Source of the DNA: Lunularia cruciata
Taxonomy: Eukaryota; Streptophyta; Marchantiopsida; Lunulariales; Lunulariaceae
Direction of reading: 5' to 3'
Assembly: GCA_948567375.1 (NCBI GenBank)
Contig: OX419762.1
Coordinates: 37,491,034-37,555,033, forward strand
Length of the DNA: 64,000 nt
Part shown: positions 11,648-22,949 of the stretch, piece by piece
Numbering within the stretch: position 1 is the stretch's first letter
Layout: the number at the start of each line of letters is the position of its first letter
Made by a program: the position numbers and the translations under genes
The notes under the pieces: model-generated
Told to the model about the DNA's origin: nothing
Database searches by the model: none
What the model saw: only the letters and a program-made list of their open reading frames with translations

Positions 11648-13316
11648 GATGGGCATGATCATCCAATAGCTTATGCTAGTAGGCAGATGGTTTCAGCAAA
11701 AAAGAAATACTCTGTCACGAAGAGAGAAGGGTTGGGAGTAATCTTAGGTCTCAAGAAGTTTAGACAATACTTGATTAGAAGGAAAGCCACCATTGTCACA
11801 TATCAAGAGGCTTTGAAGTACATCTTCAACAAACCTAATGTGGAAGGGAGGCTAGCAAGGTGGATGGTACTCTTGTCTGAGTAGGACTACACCATTGAGG
11901 ATAGGCCAAGGAAGAAACATGCAAATGTTGATTTCTTATCTAGGGCCTATGATCATGATGGAGATGAACCAGTGGATGATTCCTTCTTGGATGAAGAGAT
12001 GATGATAATCTCAATCACTCAAGAGTTTCCAATGGAGTACAAGGAGATTGTGGACTTTGTTACAAGAGGTAACTACCCAAAAGGGATGCATGCTAAGGAG
12101 AGGAAGGCCCTTGTAGTAAGATCTAGACCTTACATAATGGTGGGAGATATTCTTTTTCACCAAGGAGCAAATGGTCTACTTCAAAGAGCAACGGGTAAGG
12201 AAGAGTCTATCTTACTCAAAGGAGTTTCATGAAGGTTTAGTGTGGAGGACACTTTTCAAGAAAGGTGATTGCTTTCAAGATTCTAGATGAAGGTTACCAT
12301 TGGAGGGGGATTTTCAAAGATTGTCTTGATTATTGCAAAACTTGTCATGTTTGTCAAGCTTTTGCTAGAAAGTTTACTTCCACTCCACCACTTAGATCAA
12401 TTCCATTGCTAGGACCTTTTGAGAAGTGGGGAATTGAGTTTGTAGGTCCTCTCAATAGAACCCTAACCCCAAGGAACAATAGGTGTATTGTAGTAGTTAC
12501 TAATTATCTTACCAAGGAGATTGAGGCTAGACCATTGAAGGACAAGAATGAAGATGAAGTTGGGAGATTTATTTATTAACACATTATCACTAGGTTTAGA
12601 TTCCCTTAGGAGTTGGTTTTTGATAGAGGAGGAGAGTTTACAAGAAGCATTACTATAGCCATTCTCCGACATTTCTCTATCACATATAGAGAAATGTCAC
12701 AGATACATCTTATAAGCCAAATTCCAATGGCTTGGTAGAGAGAACCAATTAGACCTTGTGCATGATGTTGGCCAAAGATGCAGAAATGGAGGGGGCTAAA
12801 CATCATTGGGACAAGAGGATTCATGCAATTTTTTGGGAGTATAGGACAACCATGGATCCTTCCACTAGATATTCTCCATTTTAATTAGTATATGGTTTTG
12901 ATTCTACCTTACCTATTCACTTTGATCTTCCTACCTTCCAAAGCATTCATAAGAGATTGAAGAAAGCTCAAGGAGGTGATGTAGGGAAGTCAAGGAAAGA
13001 TCAACTCATGGAATTGGAAGAGGCAAGAGCAGTTGCTATGGTTCAAGTAGAGCAAACCCAAAGGAAACAAAAGGAGAGCTATGACAAGAGGCAAGGCAAG
13101 AAGAAGGTGGAGCCTTTCAAAATAGGTGATTGGGTAATGTTTTTTTATTCCATTTGATTCAAGAGAGTGCAAAAGAAGTTTTTGCCTAAGTAATTTGGAC
13201 CTTTCATAGCGGAGAAGGTGTTGGGAAATTACACCTATGATCTCAAGGAGTTGGGAGGAAGACATTTTGATAAGATTAACCATGATAAGTTGAAGATGTA
13301 TTATAGAAGGTAGAGA
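11648..13316 (+). pseudogene. Element C: truncated old family-A pol (RNase H and integrase)
   Basis: This is family-A pol in plus orientation, starting abruptly inside RNase H at GHDHPIAYASRQMV, where A1 has the same sequence. RNase H, the linker and the integrase follow (KTCHVCQAFARK, then VVVTNYLTK) and run to the C-terminal basic segment near 13100. Several stops and small deletions are present, for example a TAG in place of a Tyr codon near 11882 and a deletion near 12215. It is more diverged from A1 and A2 than these are from each other, so it is older. Its 5' half should lie beyond the left edge of the window, on the far side of element B. Confidence 0.85.
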
Positions 13317-13361
13317 GACCTTCACTTTGAGGACAAAGTGAAAACTTAATCCAAGGGTAAA

Positions 13362-14049
13362 TGTAACACCCATTTGTGCATGTGTGTGGTATTGTGATAT
13401 TTAGCTTAGTGTAACAAATACTTAAGAGATATTATTTATATAGAGATAAAAGATGGTTCTATAATTAGTCATGTTTAGCTAAATTAATTCATAGCTAAGA
13501 TAGAAGGGACCTTACTTTAGAGGAAGTGGAAAAGATTAGCACCACTACTTTGGATTCTAATGTGTTGACTTGGTATTATTCTTAGGTGTTTAGTTTTGAG
13601 GAAAGAGTTGAGAACTCTTGGGCTTGCAAGCTTGTTTGGTTTGGATTCTTCTATTGTTCAAGGATAGCCCATGTGAAGGAATCCTTGACTTAGTGGTTGG
13701 GTCAAGATAAGATCACATGCTTAGGAGAATATTCCCATGAGTATAGATATTCCTTTAGCTTTTTGATTTATTTGACTTTTAGCCTAGTAACTTGAGTTAC
13801 TCCAATAATTAGTAACTTTGGTGCATAACTATTTCACAAGTATAAAAACAAGGAGTGAGGAGGTACTTATCATCCTTTCATTTGCAACTATCTCTCTCTC
13901 ACTAAGTTCTCTAGTGAGCAATGGTTTGAGTCTTGGAGTGTAAGCATTGGAAGAGTATGATGGAGTTGGAGTTCGTTGTCTTCTTAGTCCATGGTGCGCT
14001 ACCATACTAACCATCAAAGGTTCATCTTGAGTGAGAGATATAGATCACA
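13362..14049 (+). repeat. 3' LTR of element C (old family-A LTR)
   Basis: The sequence begins TGTAACACCCATTTGTGCATG and follows the A1/A2 LTR throughout, with scattered substitutions. It ends near 14049 in a degraded ...GATCACA where young copies have GGCCGGCTCACA. Confidence 0.85.
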
Positions 14050-14460
14050 AGTCAAGGAATGACAACTCATTCACTCATATTTTCTTGATTGACAAGATGA
14101 ATGCGGGAGATCTGATCTATGAATCATAGTTCAGATCTCCCACTTTCATAAGGAAAATGAAGGTGAGGATTATGTAAGTCTCCAGCCAAGGAGGAAATTA
14201 TGGAGAAGGATGATGAAGAAGCCTTTATTTCAAGCATGAGAAAGAAACCTACAAAGCTAGCAATGGTGTTAGCCTTGGTTTTAAAAGTCTTGGGTAATAA
14301 AGCCGGCTCATCAAAGAAGGTGTTGAAAAAAAACCAAAAAAATAAAAAAAACCATACCATGTAAACAAATAATGCACTCCTTAGAAGGAACTACCCACAA
14401 TGGCAAAAGTCCTTAGGACAAAGGAGGAATAGTCCATAGGAGGATGCTTACACAATGGTA
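14050..14460. other. Unassigned spacer
   Basis: I see no gene here. There is an A-rich stretch at 14328-14352, and the tail may be the beginning of repeat G. Confidence 0.5.
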
Positions 14461-14465
14461 AGAAT

Positions 14466-15320
14466 ATGGATGGGGCCAAAGATATGCATAAGCTTGTTCA
14501 AACAATGGCAAAGGATAAAGCCATGCTTTGTAGTGAGATTGAACATCTCAAACAAATGCTTGAGATAGAGTTAGACAAGGGCAAAAGGAATTTTGTATGT
14601 AGACGGAAATTTAGACGGAAAAATTTGCAAATTCAGAGCAAAACAAGGCTTTCCTACAATAGCTGCTAGTAGACATGGATGCACTCAAAGATAAGGTTGC
14701 CAAACAATGAGCCCAACACAGAGACCAAATACATGCTCAAGACAAAGAAGTGATTGCATTGCATAATGAATTGGAGGAGGTAAGAACCAAAACAATTGCA
14801 GCAAAAGTACACTATAAAAATTACAAGGGGATTATTGATCTTTGTCTAAAGGAACTCACTACAAGCCTAAAGCGCCATAAGGAGAAGGAAGATGAGTTGA
14901 TGACTAAAATTTGTGATAATATGGAGGAACTCCATGGTGATCATACAAACCTAGCAAACAAACAAGTAGGTCTACTTTCAATGGTGGGGCACATTATAAC
15001 TGAACTCCTCAAATAGTTGGAATAAATTGCAACTAAGCAACCAAATCATATGAAGCTAAAGGATCAATGTGTTGGAAAGGAAGGCATATACAAATGACCA
15101 GTTCAAAGCATTTGCAATCAAGCACACTCTATGACTTAGTTCCAAGAAGCAACTACTAGATTTGGACAAGCCATTGAAGGTTACAAAAAGGAGCTCATAA
15201 AGCTCATCTGATTGTGCAAGAACAAAGGAAGTTTGTCCCAAGTACCACAGGTACATGACACAAATGAGTAGCAACTTCATACAAAACAACCTATGGCAAC
15301 TTCTTACACAATGAACAAGT
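14466..15320 (+). pseudogene. Decayed coiled-coil ORF of repeat family G, copy 1
   Basis: Two open segments (14466-14669 and 14750-15016) and a following broken stretch read as a Lys/Glu-rich, heptad-like protein (for example EIEHLKQMLEIELDKGK, then LTTSLKRHKEKEDELMTKI). The end reads IKLI-stop-LCKNKGSLSQVPQ. A second copy of the end lies at about 51390-51465 and reads IDLIQICNGVGSLSQVPPG. So this is a repeat-borne gene and not a host gene. I do not recognise the family. A structural (gag-like) or accessory protein of a retroelement is possible. Confidence 0.5.
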
Positions 15321-15429
15321 GACAAATTAGTCTAAGACAACCACAACTCATCTCATAGTTAGGATTGAAGAGACTTTGCAATCATAGCACAAATTCCTTT
15401 TATTTATACATATTTCATACATAGCTAAT

Positions 15430-16490
15430 TAGTTATGAGACAAAGGTTTTGTGTTAGTTTGTTGCCTACAAGACAAGAAGATGAGATGGCTGCTCCATGT
15501 GGGTTGCACCTACTTAGGTTAGATTAGGATAAAGCTAAGATCAGTGAAGCATAGGTGTAATTAGATTTCCAATACATTGTAGCCATTGGATTTCTTTGGC
15601 AGCTAAGTAGGAAATGTATAAAAAGCTTAGGACCAATGTTCATCAAGTTTTTTTTATGCATCCTTCTTCTGCAATAAATGAAGTTTATACCATCAAGATA
15701 ATTTAGTCAGTGTATGTGTATTAGTATGTGCCTTGCATGAATGATTTTGTGCTTACTTGAGTAGAATTGAGGAATCTTGACAAAAAGGCTAAAACACTTG
15801 AGTGAAGGGAATTATTGGTGTAGAAATAGAGTGTTCATCTCTAGGTTCTCTATAGAGATCAAGGATAATATAGTGATAGACTGCCAAATGTCTTGAGTAT
15901 CATGTAATAACACAAAACTGTAGGATAAGCAATCTGATTGGGTCTTGACTCCTATGATATTGAGCCTTATTGGAAGGATAGAACACTACTTCATAATCAT
16001 AGTCAATAGGGCTGGATGACCCTACTCCATCTTTGTATGTGCATTCTAGGATACTACTTGTAAGACTTCATGATATTGATGATCTCGTACAACCATGAAC
16101 TTTGTGACATGAGAAAAGATCTCAATGTCTATGACTATCTCAATAATGTATTTAGAATCCAATAGTGCCAAAGAGGAAGGTAAGAGAATTCAGAGGCAAA
16201 GTAACCTTCATTATGATTGAACCATCACATTCAAGAATCCTTTGGATTAAATCTGTAGTGAGTCTGATCCTTGTGATTTTATCTTTTTGTAGTTTGCCAA
16301 AGTTGGTGACATTATACTCTTTTGGGAATGACTTTGCCCAAGAGATTAAATAAAAAACAATAGAACATCATCTTTGTGACACTAAATCTTGTTTTTAGTG
16401 ATCTTCAACTTGTATCCTCCTAGGCCCAACTGGTTCTTACCACATTATTATGAATTTGAATGACACCTGGTTGTTACAAGCCTCTATTCA
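15430..16490 (+). repeat. Repeat family G, 3' non-coding part, copy 1
   Basis: This is about 1 kb of non-coding sequence that also occurs, diverged, at 52345-53950 in the same orientation. Shared landmarks are GGAAATGTATAAAA (TATA-like, near 15610), TGCAATAAATGAAGTTTAT (near 15670), GTGTATGTGTATTAGT, AAAGTAACCTTCATTA, ATCTTGTTTTTAGT and GAATTTGAATGACACC near the right end (about 16455). It may be the LTR or 3' end of an unclassified retroelement. Confidence 0.65.
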
Positions 16491-16499
16491 TACAATTCC

Positions 16500-18020
16500 C
16501 TATATATGACATTTAACTATATTATTGTGATCTTTACTAAGGTAAATTTGGAAAAAATATAAGAGAAGTTTAGGAAGAGAACATATCAAATCCTTAGAAA
16601 ACTTAAGACATGGAGTGAGTGAAAAGAATCAAATATTATGAATCACTTATATTTCTCTAAAAAAGAGTAGATTTTCTATTGTGTGGTGTCATTACTAAAG
16701 GAGAATGATCTTGGATCTAAGAAGGATTGATCTCATAATGTTGAGGTTGCTTTGATGACCATTTATTGAATAAAATATAACATTACATCTTTTGTCACTC
16801 TAAAATTAGTTTTGAAGCAGTATTTATTTCATAATAACTACCATGTTTTTAATATTCTATTATTCTATCAACATAGATTAATTTTTAGTTCAATATATAG
16901 TCAAAATTTAATCCATCCAAATAAAATTATATTAGTTTTTATATATTTATAAAAATTAATAAATTTAATTACAATGATATACTATCTTACCAAATTCATA
17001 TAAAAATGAATTATTTTTTATTATCAAATTTTACCATAGTAAGAAAGAAAGTGCCTCTAATACTATTTTCTTCTTTGCTTCAATCATCATTACTCTATTA
17101 CTCTAGTCATCATTATGATCAAAGTAGCCTTCATCATCAATTGGATAAAACTCTTCACTTCAGAGGATTTTATACTACAGTATCATTTTCATGATTTTTA
17201 TTTAGAATTCTTGTTAAATATGACATAAGGTAATCTAGAAATGTATAAATCACCAAAATTGATAATGTATTTTAATTCTAAACCTTAACTCATTTCTACG
17301 AAAATTCATTTAAAATTATATCTTGTGAACTCCAATTTTAACAAGATTAAATTCAGAATGGGTCGAGACCCATAAATTGCCCATGGTGGTTAGCAAGCGT
17401 TGAAACTCCTGATTCCAATTATTATAATTACTGTGTAGTTACGGGATTTTTCTTTATAAGAAGTTCCTCCAAATTGACCCTTGACTTTTATTATGTTACG
17501 AAGTTAGATGTGTCTCAAAAGTTTAAAACGAATCTCAAAATACACTCATAGTAGTTTTAGAGAATAATAAATCATTTACTGAATCGCTGTGGTATCCATA
17601 AAATCGCATATCGAAATCTCTAATATGCCATACACTAGAAGAAGACAAAATCTACCGTTGGCTGGAGCCTGAACTGATTTGTTGAACCTCTATGGGTACG
17701 CATAAAACTGCCATTGAAACCCCTACTGTGCGGTAAACTGCAGGGAAAAGAGAGCAAGAGAAACTCTACCGTTGGATGGAGACGGATCTTACAAGTTGCA
17801 GTTTCGGCCTCTTCCGAAATAAATCCAACTGTAAGGTATCTTCTATGAACAGAAACGATGTAGAGAAGAAGACTGTAGTTGCGAGATGTCAGCAAAGCAG
17901 GGAGTCACAAGGCTTTGAGGTGCAGGAGACCGTATGGACACTAATTGCTTAGACTCCTCGTAGGGATGATAACAAGTTGAGAAAGTTGCATCCTAGCGAC
18001 CGCTGCAGACGAGTGCAGAC
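16500..18020. other. AT-rich intergenic DNA upstream of the EXPERA gene
   Basis: From 16500 to about 17550 the sequence is very AT-rich with no supported gene. From about 17560 the base composition becomes more balanced, which probably marks the promoter and 5' UTR of the gene at 18021. No clear TATA box is visible. Confidence 0.6.
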
Positions 18021-18536
18021 ATGGCGAGGATGCCCCATGAGCAGATTTGGCCCCGTTGCGATGTCCTGCTTGCATTATTCTTCTTGATTCATCCGTTGCT
18101 GATTGTTTTCATAGGCGCCCAGATCGTGGCTCCAATCCACTGGTTTCCAACTCTAGCTCGAGAGGTCCTGTCATGGTACGTGAAGAACACGGGAGACTTC
18201 CTAATGGGCGATCCACCGCTGTATTACAAAGCGTTCATGGTAGCAGAAATTGTGTTTCAGTTGCCACTTTACATCGCGAATGCGTATGCATTCTTCCTGA
18301 GGAAGAAGTGGGGGAGAATGACAGGCATCGTCTATGGCGTACACGTTGCTACTACCATGATTCCGATTTTGACCGATATTGTGGCTTCTGGAAGCCCTGA
18401 GCGAAATACTCTGCTGGGGATTTACATCCCTTACCTTGCAGTTCCACTCATTGTCCTTGTTCGTCTACTTCCTCATTCCGACCCTTTTGCATCACCGGCG
18501 CCGAAATTTTCAGTGGTTAGCAACAAGGTTAAGTAG
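18021..18536 (+). CDS. EXPERA/TMEM97 (sigma-2 receptor)-family membrane protein
   Basis: This is an intronless 171-aa protein starting at the first ATG after a GC-balanced leader. Four hydrophobic helices are predicted at roughly residues 13-35, 67-92, 98-118 and 127-150. Diagnostic EXPERA features are the short polar N-terminus followed by D-x-L-L-A-L-F-F-L-I-H-P, a WF near residue 42 and AEIVFQLP in the second helix, with the conserved acidic residue. Family members are endoplasmic-reticulum proteins related to sterol isomerase (EBP) and to TMEM97, which binds sterols and regulates cholesterol trafficking in animals. Plant members are poorly characterised. The length matches the family (about 160-180 aa) and no breaks are seen. 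The assignment to the family is strong; substrate and role are not shown by the sequence. Confidence 0.88.
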   Translation: MARMPHEQIWPRCDVLLALFFLIHPLLIVFIGAQIVAPIHWFPTLAREVLSWYVKNTGDFLMGDPPLYYKAFMVAEIVFQLPLYIANAYAFFLRKKWGRMTGIVYGVHVATTMIPILTDIVASGSPERNTLLGIYIPYLAVPLIVLVRLLPHSDPFASPAPKFSVVSNKVK

Positions 18537-19852
18537 TGACACCGACAGAGATCTATAAAATCTCATGAGTATAGGAGGATTCTTGTTGGGCAATTGGTGA
18601 AAACGTTTTTAGATCATTACGGCTGTACAATCTGTGTCAGCAAAAACTAAAACGCTTCATCAATCTATCTGCAGATGCTCAATTCCATGTCTTGTATTCT
18701 CAGAATGTAGTTATACAACCCTGTGCTTGCGTTCGGTGTGACCTCAATATATGTACTTGTCCTTGATGCAAGTGTTGTACATCCAATGCTTTAAAAGGCG
18801 AGAACCGTAGAACGCAATGCCTCAGTACCTTAGTCAACCTAAGTACCTCTGTTGACAATCTATGATTTGCCCCGGCGAAATGTTCCCTTTTCTACATTGT
18901 TAGTAGTGGGAAAATACGGGAAAGTGGTCGAAAAAGACAATATAATAACGAAATAACTGTCCTTTATTTGATGGAATACACGGTCTCTGCCAGCTAAGAA
19001 ATGCGGAAGTAGACATGTCCATAAAAATCCACTGTTCATTGCGTGTGTGAACGGTTCACACCTCGATGTAATCGATGCTAGATGGTCAGGATCAGATTTA
19101 CCAGACATGGTATAATTACAACATAATACAGTATAAAGTCCATCCTCCATCAAATATGAAATCTAGAATCATCTTGCGATATAGGGGCAACGCACCGTGG
19201 ACAGTACGATACCTAATGCAGCTCTTTTTCTAAACACCACCTTTACGAATGTACAATTATGGACCTCAGGGATTTGCGCCGATTTGAGTGATAAGCAGTA
19301 GAATACTTCTAATAGGATCACTATGTACAACCAAGTGACTCAATTCAAAAACGTTACGACGGGGAATATGTACATCAATAACCTCTCCATATGCTATTTT
19401 ACAGCATACCGTTGTCGTCGACAACAATCGATATCGAGGAAGACGAAATAGAACTCCATGTACAATATGCTTGACATCGACCACTGCAGAAGGGTTGATC
19501 GAAAGAGTATTTTGCTGAAGCTATCTTGATGCTCAGCTGCTGCATCTCATCGTTGTCAAAAGACCAAAAACAAAGCGTCGAGTGATTATTCGACAACTCC
19601 AGAAGTGAACTTAATTCTGTTACTAATTCTTCTTCTCAGCATACAGCCTCGCCACAGATGCACTGAAAGGCTGCAGTGAGTTGCGTTCAGGTGCTGTTGG
19701 TACCAACATCTTTACATGTCGGTACAGATGTTGGGTATGAAATCTGGTTGATCGCCATCTACGGATAAAGAGATTGTATCCTCTTATGCTTGTTTGGAGC
19801 CTGATGCGACAAGAAACAGCAGATTGTGGATACCAACTCTTTTGTTGAACTC
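18537..19852. other. Intergenic region and probable UTRs
   Basis: The 3' UTR of the EXPERA gene probably occupies the first few hundred bases. The right part is probably the 3' UTR of the minus-strand gene at 19853. Only short, unsupported open frames are present. Confidence 0.5.
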
Positions 19853-20599
19853 TCAACCCCGCACTTCCGTATAAGACTCCTCCAATCTCTGGTGGTGAGC
19901 CCCGTTAGCTGCTGCTAAATTGGAAGTATGATCGTCCGAGCTGGGTAAAGTCCTCGAGTGAGCAGGTTGGTCCTGCGTATGTACAGGTGTAGATTCCCAT
20001 GAAAATTGTGTCGAATAGCAGTCCTGACTCCACCCACACTGCTCTTTGGAGCAGTTGAATGGTCGAGCTTCCCTGACCATGTCCAGGGAAGCAGCAAAAT
20101 GTCTCTGAATCGCAAGCCTCTCAGCAGCTTCCTCTTCAGATAGAGATTCTCTCCGCCGTTTCGGCAGGCAAATAAACGCGGAACTTAGTCCTGCTGAAGC
20201 GGTGCAGCACTGCTGGAACTTCTGGGCGACAGCTCGTAGGGATAGACTCTTGAAAACTCTCAGTGTGATGTTCTTTGCCCGCTCCCACCAATTATCAGTG
20301 ACAGTCGGTGCTTCGTCCTTTTTGAAAAGATTTCGTAAAGAATTTGAGGAGCCTTCAGATGGTCTGGCTGATGACTTGAATCGGGAAAGTGCGCGTTGGT
20401 ACGACGTGATCGGCTTAGTGCTTGCATCGTAGTAGTGCGACTTTTCTGGCTTCTGCTTCAAGAGCCCCTTGCGTTCCCGGGTCCTTTCTGGCGTCCCATG
20501 GCTCACGAACGACCATTCTGTGCACACATCGGAGTCATCTTCTGGTATATCGCTAGTCTGTTTTCCTTCTGTGCGTCCATCCGTTTCCACCTCGGCCCC
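19853..20599 (-). CDS. Unrecognised 248-aa protein
   Basis: This is an open frame of 248 codons from the first ATG (MGAEVETDGRTEG) to a stop at 19853. An in-frame stop lies upstream, so no longer ATG start exists in this exon. The protein is hydrophilic with an acidic N-terminus (residues ~17-28, DIPEDDSDVCTEW), a basic and Ser-rich middle (RALSRFKSSARPS, then LRNLFKKDEAP) and a helical segment with KRRRESLSEEEAAERLAIQR. The C-terminal third is Ser, His and Gln rich. No membrane segment or known domain is visible. Codon use and composition resemble the neighbouring EXPERA gene and not the retroelements, which supports a host gene. Upstream exons cannot be excluded. Confidence 0.5.
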   Translation of the reverse strand, partial: GAEVETDGRTEGKQTSDIPEDDSDVCTEWSFVSHGTPERTRERKGLLKQKPEKSHYYDASTKPITSYQRALSRFKSSARPSEGSSNSLRNLFKKDEAPTVTDNWWERAKNITLRVFKSLSLRAVAQKFQQCCTASAGLSSAFICLPKRRRESLSEEEAAERLAIQRHFAASLDMVREARPFNCSKEQCGWSQDCYSTQFSWESTPVHTQDQPAHSRTLPSSDDHTSNLAAANGAHHQRLEESYTEVRG

Positions 20600-20699
20600 C
20601 ATCCTGAGATAAAAAGCGTTATCACTTGGCAACAGCCGCCCAAACTGTGCGGCAACGACCAAGAATATCAGTCACCCAAGCCTCTCGATCCAATATTGT

Positions 20700-22690
20700 C
20701 AACAGCTGAAACCAAATTGGATCCCTGAAACTTCGCGTGTCTCGTGTACCTCTTACTCCGTAGGCTCGAGTGCAACGTATGCTACTCAGCTTCTGACAGG
20801 ATTCTCGGTCCTGCTCTTATACTCTTCTTTTGGGTTCCAGTTCCTGGATGGACAGAAGAATGAATTGTAATAAATCGTTTCTTGTCTTCGAATTGCCTTC
20901 CTTGAGTTCGGTAACCATCAAGTCATAGATTAGATCTTGACGTATCATTCTACTTGCTCTTTTCGTCTGAAGAAAAAAAACTATCGAAAGAGATCACTTC
21001 CTCGTGTATGTTTCAGAAGGACCAAGGCTTTCTATTCTTCTGGGGAGTTCTAGTCAGTATTATCTTTATGTTTCCTGTATACCTGCAGCACAGGAACAGA
21101 AACCTGATCCATCGATTAGGAGACTTTTGTGCTCTAACTTCTATCATTCTAACTGTCATGGAAAGATTGCGAAGAAGAACTACACATCCCTTCTACTCAG
21201 CTCAATCACGGTCATGAGGCCCTCAAATCGACCTAAGATCGCGCACGCAAGTCTGGGACTGCTAAGCTGAAATCAAGTGCCACAGCCGGAAAAACTTGAG
21301 AGTTACATATCTGATATGAAGATAAAGTAGAATACTAGATATGTGCGTTCGAATATCTCGCGACGGCCAAAGTAAACGTATGCAGTCCACGAGGCATGGG
21401 AGCCAAGGGTTGTGTCCTGGAAACTATTGTTGATAGTGAGGTGTTATTTTGTCTCCTCGTAGACATTGGAAAGACCGCATGACAGGTTGACATATAATAG
21501 ACAAATGTGTAAGACTCGCGAACAAATATGTCGTCGTTGCACTCCCCAATCCCAAGCTAAAAGACAAAGTTGGTCTTTGTCAAGTTTCTCAATAATATTC
21601 ATCTCTTCACTCGTATCAGGTCCGGTTAAACAGTGCTATTATATTTTGGAAGAGACAAAGGACGACCGCGTAGAAAAAGTGAAGGATGGGAGCATATATA
21701 TATATAAAATTTTGGAATAGGTAGGTGCAAAGCCAGGCACATGACATTGTACATAATTCTGTAGAACGGATGCATTTTTCTTTTCAATCTTATGATGAAA
21801 TAATTGCTTAAGGGAGATGGTGTTTAAAGTGAGCTGACTTCACTCACCATCATCTAATCGCTAGCTGGACCAATCTGGTTAGTTATCATACTTTACCAAT
21901 TCTAAACTACACGGGTAACCTTCTTCCTCTTCTACAGATCACATGCAATTCAGCTCGACGTCTGCTTCTTCAAATCCAAATCCAGCTTTTGTGGAGTTTC
22001 AGATTCCTATGCAAGAAAGACGAACGTGCATCTAGAGCATATCTTCCTGTAAATTGTCGAGGCGAGAGAAGCTTGTGAATAATTTTCAACCAGCTTGATC
22101 TACTTGTTCAATTGACCTTCCCGACTCACGACTCCATATGCATGAGTTCTTCAAATTCGCTCCCCTGGTCTTAACGATCCGTTCAAGTTGTTGACAGGGA
22201 TTCACCCCACTCCCCGCCCCGCCCCGCCCCTTTTCCCGGTTTTCCGGACCTGATCTGATTCTCCAACTCATAATTCCCTGATGAACTCTTCAAATTCTTC
22301 TAAACTCCGCCGAGCCCAACACCCTGTGCATTTTGTCCGCACATTGTCCGGCTCTGGACACGAACACATATCATCCAAAAGGCACTCCGCATTCATACTC
22401 CATGAATGGTACCAAGAAACTGTGCATTTTGTGTACACAGAATGCGGACAAATCTTTTCCCAGGTCGGTGACTGTTTGCAAGTGACCTGGCCAGACGGCC
22501 GAATATGCCGGCCATCTTCCGTCCTACCCCAGACCCCTCCTTCATTTTCCTTAGAATATTCTTCATTTCCCTTAAGATTTTGTCGTTTTCCTCAGAATAT
22601 CGACGTTGTCTCCGTGCCGTCTTGCTTAAATAGACTGACAGTGGACAAATAGCAATCAAACCTGTGGTCTCTATACCGAAGAAAAGGGCG
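20700..22690. other. Mostly non-coding, with GC-rich patches
   Basis: There is no well-supported gene. A GC-rich tract (CCCCGCCCCGCCCCGCCCC) lies near 22212-22230. A minus-strand open frame covers 22393-22725 (110 codons from ATG) with a charged middle (YSEENDKILREMKNIL). Its N-terminus overlaps one copy of the dispersed ~65-bp motif. Whether it is expressed cannot be told. Confidence 0.4.
21650..21702 (-). repeat. Dispersed ~65-bp motif, copy 1 (partial)
   Basis: The plus strand reads GACGACCGCGTAGAAAAAG, then GAAGGATGGGAG, matching the left half of the copies near 22685, 24061, 61870 and 63050. It breaks off in a TA repeat. Confidence 0.6.
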
Positions 22691-22752
22691 ATCGCGTAGA
22701 AAACACGAAGGATGGAAGACCCCATCAAGCCCGTACAAGGGAGAGAAAAAAA
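22684..22752 (-). repeat. Dispersed ~65-bp motif, copy 2
   Basis: The plus strand reads GGCGATCGCGTAGAAAAC, GAAGGATGGAAGACCCCATC, then AAGCCCGTACAAGGGAGAGA. On the minus strand this gives a hydrophobic reading MGSSILRVFYAIALFFG at the start of an open frame. Confidence 0.7.
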
Positions 22753-22830
22753 TTAATTTATTGGGGCTAAATGGGGTATCTATACTGTAGATTGCTTGTG
22801 ACGTGCATCAGTGCATAAGATAAATTGACT

Positions 22831-22885
22831 ATCAGTGCAGATTTTGCATCAGTGCAGATTTTGCGTGCATCAGTGCAGATTTTGC
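22831..22885 (+). repeat. Three direct repeats of a 17-bp unit
   Basis: ATCAGTGCAGATTTTGC occurs three times in a row, at about 22831, 22848 and 22869, with 0-4 bases between copies. A degenerate fourth unit (GCATCAGTGCATAAG) lies just upstream. Confidence 0.85.
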
Positions 22886-22949
22886 ATATGACTTGACTAA
22901 AGTATGTATTTTCAAAGTAAATATAGACTAAATAAATTCCTTGTATGTG

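Noticed and set aside
18047-18400. 117-codon frame within the EXPERA gene
   Set aside because: It is an alternative frame of a clear membrane-protein gene with no independent support.
20396-20728. 110-codon plus-strand frame over the 248-aa minus-strand gene
   Set aside because: It is shorter, overlaps the more protein-like minus frame, and has no recognisable content.
22831-22885. CRISPR-like array
   Set aside because: There are only three short, nearly adjacent direct repeats without spacers, in a plant nuclear sequence.
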